Source of the DNA: Azorinus chamasolen
Taxonomy: Eukaryota; Mollusca; Bivalvia; Cardiida; Solecurtidae
DNA: 64,000 bases
Direction of reading: 5' to 3'
Assembly: GCA_963576725.1 (NCBI GenBank)
Contig: OY755243.1
Coordinates: 39,727,243-39,791,242, forward strand
Position numbers and translations under genes: made by a program. Positions 14,101 to 26,100 of the stretch are shown here, in pieces. Below the pieces are notes generated by a model. The model saw only the letters and a program-made list of their open reading frames with translations. It was not told the DNA's origin and searched no databases. Numbering within the stretch: the first letter of the stretch is position 1; every line of letters starts with the position of its first letter.

Positions 14101-17100
14101 GGGATCATTCAGATAGGTTCCTGTGTCTGTCTGAATAGCTCTTAGGCGTGCCTGTCAATCAACAGAATGCAATTTTGATAATTCAAATTTTTGATAAAAT
14201 ATAACCCTGTCAAAGCTAAATATTCACAGTGACATGGCCCATCAGTGTTGAACAATAGTCCATCAGTGTTGAACCATTGTCCATTAGTGATGAACAATAG
14301 TCCATCAGTGTTGAACCATAGTCCATCAGTGTTGAACCATTGCCCATTACAACTAAAAAGGTTGTGTCCATCCTCTGGATGATTCATTGTATTTGATTTC
14401 CATTACTCAGAGCGGTGAAATTTTTACCTGTGTAATTTTCGGAAGTATCACACTTCCTTCGTCGGCACTGACTGTTCGACTAGTGCTGGTCAGGTGACCT
14501 GGTTTGGTCACCTGACTTGAGGAGAGGTGTCAAATTCTTTACAAAGCTGAGTGTAAACTACTGCAGGAACGTATCAGATAGTGTGTGTTTACATGTGATA
14601 AGATCCAAACAGAAATCGATCATATACAAGGTAAATTAGAGGAGAAACTGTCCACTGCCACAATGGCAGAAGTGCACAAACTTTTCACCAATGCACATGA
14701 CGACAATTCTCTCTAAGTAAACATTCACAACGGGGAAATCTGACATGCTTATAGCGAGCAGAAACGGAGATGAGACAGATAACACCAACCCCCTGAAAAA
14801 CGAGAGATTAATACGGACAAGTGGGTGGTCAACTTATCAGACAGAACCCTTCAAGAAGAGGAAACCGCCGTTTTAAAACGAGGTATGAACTTTTGTGTTA
14901 CCCCTCCCACTATTCCGGTCACGGAAATCATTGCCTCTACGGAAGCGGCATGTTCCCAAATAAAAGACATATCAGTAGCCGACAGCCTTAGAGCGGACAG
15001 TGGAAACCATCACTCAACAGGGACGAGGGCCTGGAGTTACCCTCCGTCTACACACCTCTCCTCAAGTCAGGTGACCAAACAAGGTCACCTGACCAGCACT
15101 AGTCGAACAGTCAGTGCCGACGAAGGAAGTGTGATACTTCCGAAAATTACACATGTAAAAATTTCACCGCTCTGAGTAATGGAAATCAAATACAACATAG
15201 CCCATTAGTGTTGAACCATAGTCCATCAGTGTTGAACCATAGTCCATCGGTGTTGAACCATAGTCCATCAGTGTTGAACCATAGTCCATCAGTGTTGAAC
15301 CATAGTCCATCGGTGTTGAACCATAGTCCATCAGTGTTGAACCATAGTCCATCAGTGTTGAACCATAGCCCAACACTTCATAGCGCATTAGTGTTGAACC
15401 ATAGTCCATCAGTGTTGAACCAGAGTCAATTAGTGTTGAACCGTAGTCCATCAGTGTTGAACCATAGTCCATCAGTGTTGAACCATAGCCCAACACTTCA
15501 TAGCGCATTAGTGTTGAACCATAGTCCATCAGTGTTGAACCATAGTCCATCAGTGTTGAACCATAGTCCATCAGTGTTGAACCATAGTCCATCAGTGTTG
15601 AACCATAGCCCATTAAGTGTTCATAGCCCATTAGTGTTGAACAATAGTCCATCAGTGTTGAACCATAGTCAATTAGTGTTGAACCATAGTCCATTAGTGC
15701 TGAACAATAGTCCATCAGTGTTGAACCATAGCCCATCAGTGTTGAACCATAGTCTATTAGTGCTGAACCATAGCCCATCAGTGTTTAACCATAGCCTATC
15801 AGTGTTGAACCATAGTCCATTCCGTGTTTAACCGTAGTTCATTAGATTTGAACCATAGTCCATTCAGTATGTAAAGGTGAAATTTGAGAAAGGATTTTGA
15901 ATTGACAAAACATGAATCCTCCAGGAACCCTTTGGTCTAGGTCTACATGGTTTATAAATGCCTATCATATGGAGTGGACTCCATAGTTAAACACCGTTGG
16001 GTTATTCCACTCTGAATATTCAGTGTTTAACCCTTCGCTTGCTGAATTTTAAAATACATTTCTCCTTCTTTACCCATGCCTTGTTGTATAATTACATATA
16101 TCTTCACTGTGTACAAGTAGTTTGCTGTGCAATCACTGCTGTGGAGTGCACTGGTTGCACAATCAACTTGTAAATAGTGCAGACCCTGATGAGACAGCTC
16201 CTGCAGGAGCTGTCTCATCTGGGTCTTCACTATTTACAGGTAGGTATATTGACGTGAACAGCAAGTGAAGGGTTAAAGGGTTTACAGAAGTGTCATCAGT
16301 ATCAATATACATGTACACGTACCATCTACAAAATATGGATGTTACATTGGTGCATCATTTTACTCCATGATTACTCAAGTAAGAAAAATTGACATCATGA
16401 ATATTATTTAAACACATTTGAATGCCTTTCCAAAAGGAGAACGTCCTGTAGGTACCATCTGATCAGGATTTGCTCTGTTTGCTTATAGAATTATATATAT
16501 ATGATTATGTAATTGATTGTCAAAATTTTCTGTGTTCACATTACAAACTAATCTACAGTAAAACCTCTCTATAATGGCCACTAAATTGTGTTAATTAGTT
16601 GGTATTTAGGGCAGGTACGTGGCTGCTTAAAGCAAGGTGAAAGTAAAACACCTCCTCTACCAGCCCTCTGATCTGGGATTATACTGTTTACAGATACCAG
16701 TACAGTACAATGATTTCCTACAATCAAAGGGTTATGCCTTTACTCCAGGAATATTCATGTAAGAAATAATGACATCATGAATATTAAGCATATAATTTTT
16801 TACAATGGAACATGAACACAGAACATTTTTACCCCGGTGGAATCGTCATTTCTCCACCAAACCCTAAACTGTGACCACTCTTTAGAATTGTCTCGAAGAG
16901 ACAATTCTAAAGAGTGGCCACAGTATAGGGTTTGGTGGAGAAATAAAGGATTTATTCTTGAAAATCTTTCAATTTACGAATCTTATCTGGATCGAGCTCT
17001 GGACAGCTCATACAGGAGCTGTTTGATCTGGGTCTACTTTGTTTGCAAAGGCATAGAAAGGTGTATCTATGGAGTAAAGGGTCAAACAATGTGATAAATA

Positions 17101-20100
17101 ATATCAATTAATATCAATCAATCACATACATTAATCCTTTACTCCATGAATATTCATTAAAGAAATAATAACATCATGAATATTAATTAGATTATTTTTG
17201 TACAATGGCACATGGCCACATGAACTTTTGGCCATAGTAGAAACTGCAAAGTCATATCTATATAATTTCATAAGTAAACAGAGCAGACCCAGATCAAATG
17301 ACTCCCACGGGAGCAGTCTGATCTGGGTCTACTCTGTTTGCAAAGTCATAGAAAGGCATATTAATGGAGTAAAAGGGTAATTATAGCCATATTTCTGCTC
17401 ATTTTAAAGATTTCAATTAAACTACATGTAATACAAATGTAGCTTCGACTGCTGAAAATGCAATACCAAAGCATACAAGGGTTTTTGAAGAACTCGGTAA
17501 AAAATGATCAGAACAGTTAACACTATTGTTTTTAAGATACATGTTACTATTAAAAATTCAGACACCGTTAAATGCTAACAATTTAATGTACCCATTTCTA
17601 AATTCGACAATATCATTCCTAACTTTGTAATGCATTTGTACAGAAATTGTTGATAATGTTTCTATCTATTTCATCTTAACCCTTCACTTGCTATTCACAT
17701 CAATATACCTACCTGTAAATAGTGAAGACCCAGATGAGACAGCTCCTGCAGGAGCTGTCTCATCAGGGTCTTCACTATTTACAAGTTGATTGTGCAACCA
17801 GTGCACTCCACAGCAGTGATTGCACAGCGAAATACTTGTACATAGTGAAGACATATGTAATTATACAACAGGGCATGGGTAAAGAAGGAGAAACGTATTT
17901 TAAAATTCAGCAAGCGAAGGGTTAAATCTATGTTAGTTTTGCAGCTTTTATTTTCACTCAGAATATGATTATTCATACTTCAATATAAATATATGTGCAT
18001 GAAAAATAGTGCAGGTACATAACAGAGCTATAGATAATGGTATGCATTTAAATACTAAAATCAACATTTCTCCTCCAAACACTATGTTGTGACCACTCTT
18101 CTGAATTGTCTCAATGAGACAATTCTACGGAGTGGTCTCAACATGGGTTTGCTGGAGAATTTAAGAGGTTATTCTTAAAAACATTTTTTTTTTTCTCTTT
18201 GGAACCAAAGTATAATGGTTTGTTTATTTACTTAATACACATACAGTCAGTGTTCATGTTAAAAAATTTTTTTTTTTTAATTTATACGTCTTATCTATTT
18301 CTCTGACATTATCCCTCATACTTTCCCTCAAAGATCTATTTAGGTAGATCTAATTGACTACTACAATACTTAACATATGCAGGTATAGAAAAAGTTAAAG
18401 TACCAACACAAGCCATTTCAGTATTAATCCGTTTATATGCCAAGCAATGAAGGCCTGAACACTTTCCATGGACCAATTAGCGATGACCTCTGCAAACAGT
18501 AAAGACCAGCTGAGATGCCAAGCAGCTCTGCGTCTCATTAGAATCCAGACTGTTTCACACTTAACCCTTTCCTCCATAATTAAGCCTTTCTATGCCTCTG
18601 TAGTAGTCACTTCTTGAAACCAATGTGATAAATAGTCTTAGAGCATTAAAAATTAAAAAAATTTTGCTCCATAGGAGCCAATGCTCTATTTATCACAATG
18701 GTTTCAATACTACACAATTCTAACACATTCCTTTTCTCTAGTAAATGCTCCTTTTGGGTAGATTCATTCAGAGGTTGAGTCTAAAATAACCCATGGAGGA
18801 AAGGGTTAACAGCTGCTTTTGGAAGAAACGGAAAAAATGTACCTTGAGAATTGTAGTATTTTTTGTCAGTTGAAAGTCTCTAAGTGTTGGAAGGGTTTAC
18901 CTTTCACCTCAGACACACCTTGTGATGCTTCTGCAAACAGAGTAGACCCAGATCAGATAGCTCCTGTATGAGCTGCCTGATAAGAGTCTGCTCTGTTTAC
19001 TTATGAAACAGTATCTTTCTGATTCTACAGTTTCTGCCATGGCCAAAAATGTTCATGTTGAAATACCATTATAAAAATTCATCTAAATTAATATTCACGA
19101 TGTTATTTTTTTTTCTTACATGAGTATTCATGAGGTAAAGGGTTAAAGTTGCTTTTAAGATCTAGCCATAAAGCAGTACCATACAAGATACAGCAAATGA
19201 GCATATGATATTGTAGCAATTCAGTCTATTATTTCTATAACGACCCAAAAAGCTGCTCACCTGAGTTCTGTCTGGAAACTAGTGGCAAGACAATACAATA
19301 CACAACATGTTATTTAACGAAGAGAAAAAATCTTGAGAAAAAAATCTTGAGAAAAAGACTTTTGCTTTAACTCTTTATTCCATGCAGATGCCTTTTGACA
19401 CATTTGCAAACAATGTAGATCCAGATCATATGACTCCTACATGAGCGTTCTGATCAGAGACCTGTTTACTTATGGAATTATATATATCTGATTCGACATT
19501 CGCAGCCATGGCTAAACTCTTCTGTTCAAATGCCATTAATAGAATTCAGCTAATAAATACTCATGAAGTCATTATCTTTCATGAATATTCATAAGGTAAA
19601 GGATTAACCCATTCCCTTATAGGCTATTTTTAGACCCAAACTCTGTGAATAAATCTACCGAAAAGGAGCATTTAGTAGAGAAATGGAAACTTAGAATTGT
19701 GTAGTTTTTAAACCATTGTGCTAAATAGAGCATTTGCTCCTATGGAGAAAGGCTCTATTTATCACAATGGTTTCAAAAGGTGAATTTTACAGAGGCATAG
19801 AAAGGCATATTTATGGAGGAAAGGGTTAAAGATTTCACATGTACAAGCATTCTGTTGAAATATCTGTATACAGTGAACAAACATTAAGCAAAACCTAATG
19901 TTCGACTGCAAGTACAGATAATTTCAAAGTCCAGTGTCGTTCAAAATATAAGTCAGTTCTTATATGCAAATACAGTATAACCCCGCTAATGTGACCACCT
20001 AAAAGAGGTGTAATTCTGGGTGCTATATGCAGGTGGTAGCTTAACGCAGGACAATAGTAATACAGAAAGCTCCTAGAGGAGCTTTCTGCATTACTTTTGC

Positions 20101-23100
20101 CCTGCATTAAGCAACCACCTGCTTATAAAGACAACCATGTGTATTTATTAAGTGGTCGCATTAGAGGGGTTCTACTGTATTATAAAATGACCTTTACTTA
20201 TCACACTGCTTACATAGTAGTAAGTACATGTACTAACTTAGAAAGAAAACTAACTAAAAACCCTTATCAAACCGCATACAGCTAAATTTGTCAGAATCAT
20301 ATAAAGTGATTTCCAGAGCTGCAGATAAGTAGGGTATTTAGAAAATCTAATTTAATCCTTTACCTGTTCTACATTTATTCCAATTTTCAATACCTACTGA
20401 ATATTCATGGACAAAATAGTTACAATGAAATATGAAAGGTGGAATATTGTAGCCATTTTAGAAAGTAAAGAAACAGATCTTTCAAATTCCACTAGCAAAC
20501 AGAGCAGACCCTGATTAGATGGCTCCTACAGGAGCCATCTGATCTGAGTATAATCTGTTTGCAAATAGGCATCTCTTATAGACAGAGGTCTAATGAAATC
20601 GAGACAGGTGCGAAATGACTTATTTAGCATAAACCTTTCCCTGTTAAATATTCATGTTAGAAAAAAAGACATATGAATATTAACATTATCTAATTGTTAG
20701 AGGTTCCATTGCAAAATGTCCCCCAAAAGAAACATACAACATGTATAGATGAGCACAATATATGTATTTTGCACCAAATATATTTTGCTATCACGGGCCA
20801 CCAACTGGTTACCATGGCAATATGGAATCACCTGCCAAAATACCCCTACATATCAATTTTCAGAAAATTTTAATATTATAATTATATATTTATTGCAACC
20901 AAACAGAGGTCAACACACCAGTACCATGGTAACCTAATCTTTTGAAAAAGCTACGACTGAGTTCAGGATACCCAAATATTCCTAAATACTAATTTTCAGC
21001 AAAATTGAAGAGCTCACCATTCAGTTACCAAGGCAACCAATACTATGTTCATGTTTAGTTTCATTAGGACTGGACTATTACTTACAGAGAATCATGTCAG
21101 AAAATTTCATGGCAGAAGAAGAAAGAATAATGATAATAACAAGTAATGATAGTATTTGGATACAAATACAGAAGTCACGAAAACAACCCCTATATCAGAA
21201 TTCAGGGCTTTGTGGTTTCCATGTCAACAGCCGCCATTTTGAACATTCCTAGAAAAGAATACATTCTACACATGCCATGATGACAACATTGGACATTTTT
21301 AAAATTCCAAGACATGAAATAATTTCTAAACATGCCAAACAATAATTCAATAAAGTTTCATTCAATGCTGAGCACTTTTACAAATTTTTGCTATTTTCGT
21401 CTTTATTTCCCACAGAAATTTCCAAGACATGAAATCTGTAGGTCCTCTACAAAAGTAATATAAATTATGTCCCTGGGGTCAAAATTGGCCCCGTCCCAGG
21501 GGTGTCTTATTTTCTATAGAAACATATAGTGAAGTTACTTTGAAAATCTTCTCTGAAACTTCCAGTTTCAGAGGAGAAGATTTTCAAATTTCAAACACTC
21601 CAGCTATACATGTATGCTAAAAATAGCCAGTAATACATGTATGTTAAAAATAGCCACTGACTAAAACAACAGGCTGCTATAGAAAACTGGCTACTCCTGG
21701 GGTGGAGCCAATTTTGACTCCAGGGGCTGAGAACCTTCCAGTTTCAGAGGAGACAACTTTCAAAAGTTTTCACTATATTTTTTCTAAAGAAAACTGGCCA
21801 CCCCTGGGGCCGGGCCAATTTGGACCCCAAGGGCATAATTTATATAACTTTTGTAGAGAACCTGAACATGATGCTATGTGCCAAATATGAAAGCTGAGAA
21901 CCTTCCAGATTCAGAGAAGATTTTAAATGTTTTCACTATATGTTTCTTTTGAAAACTGGCCACCCCTGGGGCGAGGCCATTTTTTACCCCAGGGGCATAA
22001 TTTATATAAATTTTGTAGAGGACCTGAACATGATGCTATATGCCAAATATGAAAGCTGTGAACATTCCAGTTTCAGAGAAAATTTTCAAAGTTTTTACTA
22101 TATGTTTCTATAAAAAACAAGACACCCCTGGGGCGGGGCCAATTTTGACCCTAGGGATATAATTTATATATCTTTTGTAGAGGATCTACAGATGATGCTA
22201 TGTGCCAAATATAAAAGTTGAGAACCTTGTAGATTCAGAGGAGAAGATTTTTAAAGGTTCAAATTGTTGATGACAGACGGCGCACACCAACGGATGACGG
22301 ATATCAGGCAATCACAAAAGCTCACCTGAGCACTTTGGGCTCTGATGAGCTAAAAACGGAATAAGTACAATATGTCACTCCACTTCACTTTAGGGACAAA
22401 AGAAACAGTATACACAAAATATCTCACCACTTTGTTAGAGGGACATAATTACCAGTCTCATTGGAGTAATTATTTTAGTTACATATGACCACATGGCATG
22501 TTGGGTCCGCCAAAACCTGTAGAATCAGATCTATATTATACCACAGGCAAACAGAGCAGACTCTTATGACCTATCATCTGATCTCAGTCTTCTCTATTTG
22601 CAAAGGTATGAAAAGGTGTTTATATGAGGGAAAGGGTTATAAACAGGTGGGGAGGTGAGATGTGGAGATCTAACATTTAGAGTAAATATGGCAGACTCTT
22701 CTGTACCTTAGCTCTATCAAAAATGCCTGTTGCAGGTTGAGGGATCTGGGTCCTGGTTGGGACCTTGTCTTCAGGCTCCACTGTGAGGACCTTAGTAATG
22801 CCTTCCATCAGGTTATGAAAACTGGTCGCCATCTTGTCTGTCACTGTATCCCCCTTGTTATCACCTGGCTGCTGTAAAACACACATACAACTGTGAGCTA
22901 ACATGTGTATCACAGGCCATCTCCCATCAAAGACAACAATAAAAACAAGAGGGCCATTGGCCCTATATCGCTCACCTGAGTTACAGTAATACATGTATAT
23001 TGACATGTTAATTTTTCAGTGGAAAACAATCTAGCAGATGAAATAAGCTTAGTGCACTGCTTTCACCCTTTCACTGCTGAATAAACTTGAACTGGATTCA

Positions 23101-26100
23101 GAACTAATACCAAGTGAATGGTTGACCAAGATCTAAACTGTTTACAACTTGTGCCATTTTTGCCTTAGCTCAAAATGCCTAAAACTGGTCTTTGAGAAAT
23201 TCAAATGACTTCAATAAAGCTATGCAATTAATGCAATTATACCGTGACCCAGGTATATAGGCAAATAAAGTGCTAGGCAGTACATAATGCCAGTTTTTGT
23301 GTGAAATGACCAATAAGAATATCTTTAAAAATCGTTTAACCCTTTCCCCCATATAAAGCTGTTTTCATGCATTAGCAAACAGAGTAGACTCAGATCAGAC
23401 GACTCCTACGGAAGCTGTCTGATCTGGGTCTTCTCTGTTTCTTTTGACACAATATAGATCGGATTCTACAGTTTTTGTCAAAGCAAAAACTTCTCTTCAG
23501 AGAAATAATGTGTTTTACACATTAAAAATAAGAGTAGACTAGATCAGAAGGCTGCTATAGAAGCTGTCTGATCAGGGTCTGCTCTGTTTACATTTGACAA
23601 GATATAGATTTGATTTTACAGTTTTTTTCAAAGCTAAAACTTCTATTTATGGCAATAACAATTTTTTAAGCATTAGCAAACAAGAGTAGTCCCAGATCAA
23701 TTTTTGTCAAAGCAAATAGGTTAAGGGTTAATAGGTGTTTAGAAATAATTCTAGATCTAGGTGTGAATATCTCATGATAATTCAATTAAACGGGTCATTA
23801 GTATTTTTAACAATTGAAATTGAGAAGAGTTACGTCTATTGTTATAATTAAGTTATATTTACTCAGTTATTTCATTAATATCATACAAAATTCAGACATT
23901 TTAGGACTTTTTAATGTGTTGTCATCAAATTTTATATAAAAATGTTATATTTAAGATGCTTTTTTGGGCAGTAGTAGTAATTTTAACACCTATCATTGTT
24001 AGGGGGGCAAATGCATTATCATGTTTTCTTAAGAATTACCATGACTTATATCAGTTGGGCCATTGCATAATCATGTTTTCACAGTTTTCTTAAACATTAC
24101 CATGACTTACATCAGTTGGGTTTGGACCCAGATCAAAAGTCTAGATGGTGATCATTTTCCTTGATTGGCTGAATTGTTACTTTCCAATATCTCTCACATC
24201 TAATTTGAGAGACATTGGAAGACACCATGTAACATCTAGCTATTACTAACACTACACACTGGGGTTAATAGGTCAAAATGCCTTTAATGTTTCGTCTGCA
24301 ACAAAAAGTTATTGTCATCTGCTTCAATTCTTAAATTAAACTTACTTTCTTTTTATTGCAAAAATATGGTTAAGATGACAAACAGTTTGGATCCTGATGA
24401 GACGCTGCAGTATGCGGCCTCTCATCTGGATCCAAACTGTTTGCATAGGTAATCACAGTTTCACCACTAGCATGCAAAGAGTTAAGAGTCATGCATTGAC
24501 CTGGAGAGATTTTACTGCCGAGCGCTGTAACCTTTGAACTGAAGGATCTGGAGTTGTTCATTTAACCCTTAATTTCCCTCATATAAACTTGTTTTCATGC
24601 ATCTGCAAACAGAGTAGACCCAGATAAGGTGGCTCCTGTAGGATCAGTGTCTGTTATTTGCTAATGGAATTTGACAGATCTGTTTCTATGCCTTCTAAAA
24701 CAGCTACACTGATTCACCTTCAACATTTTATCATAAATAGATATAAATAGAATGACACTGGAACTCCAATGCAGTTATCTCCCTTTGTCCCTTATGGCTA
24801 TGCTGATGGGACAAGGGAAATAACTGTGAGGAAATTACCTTTTAAGTGTTACAGATTCAGATGTTAAGTAGCATAAAACCCCAGGGTGAGACCATTTTTG
24901 GCCCAGGGGTCATTATTTGAACACACCTGATAGTGGTATATTAGGTGATGCTTCATACCAAATATCTTAGCTCTAGATTATGTGGTTTCAGACAAAAAGA
25001 TTTTTAAAGGTTTCCCTATATAAGTCTATGTAAAAACTACAAGCCCAAGGGCAGGGCCATTTTTGGCCCGGGGGTCATCATTTTAACAAACTTGGTAAAG
25101 GACCATTAGATGATGCTATATACCAAATATCAAAGCTCTAGAAATTGTGGTTTCAGAGAAGAAGATTTTTAAAGATTTAAAAAAAAAACCTGTAAAAGTA
25201 GTGGGGCGGGGCCATTTTTTGCCCGGGGGTCATGATTTTAACAAAACTGATAGAGGACACCCTAAGGTACATTTCTGTGAAATTTGGTTGAAATCCTCCC
25301 AGTGGTTTAGGAGAAGAAGTCATTTGAAATAAAAGTGAACGGACAGACGGACGGACAGACGGACAGACGGACAGACGGACAGACGGACGACGGACGACAG
25401 GCGGTCACAATAGCTCACCTTGAGCCTTTGGCTCAGGTGAGCTAAAAACCCCAAGAAAATTGTGTCTGTAAACCATGTAAGCATGGGCTGGGTGCGCAAT
25501 GAAAGTATGGATGGTGGTTAATGTGTATATGCAATTCCATGCCAATAGCTATACATGTAGGGGTAAGTGAGATATAAGACAATGAAAAAAACTGTGACAA
25601 CCAACTGCACATAAAAGCGTCACACACAGATGGATGGATGGACGGACGGACAGACTCGGACGGACAGATGGATGGACATGTGCAAAACATAATGCCCCCT
25701 GACTATCGTCAGCGGGGCATAAAATCTAGAAAATTGTGTCCTTAAGACACAGCGATGCCCCCGTGGTGGTGCTTGCCTAGCTGCATGTAAAATTCCTAAG
25801 TCATTTGACCTTGACCATGGGTTTGCGGGCAGCATGGGCTGGGTGTGCAATGAAAGTATGGATGGTGTTTAATGTGTACATGTATATGCAATTCCATGCC
25901 AATAGCTATAGTGGTAAGTGAGATATAAGACAATGGAAAAACTGTGATAACCAACTGCACGTAAAAAGCATGACACACAAACAGACGGACACACAGGCAG
26001 ACGGACGGACAGGTGCAATACATAATGCCCCATGACTATCCTCAATGGGGCATAACAAAAGTGAGCTTCACCATTTAAAAGTGTTTGGGATGTGCAGAAC

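Noticed and set aside
14825..15175. 116-codon ORF in the 809-bp inverted-repeat element
   Set aside because: Half of it lies in the terminal inverted repeat. No transposase or other motif was seen, so it is not supported as a gene.
15164..15831. Overlapping ORFs of about 200 codons on both strands (LNHSPSV and DYGSTLM repeats)
   Set aside because: Produced by a 21-bp satellite whose period is a multiple of three; there is no start context, domain or splice support.
14226..15862. CRISPR-like regular repeats
   Set aside because: Direct tandem units with no unique spacers, in a eukaryotic intron with no cas genes.
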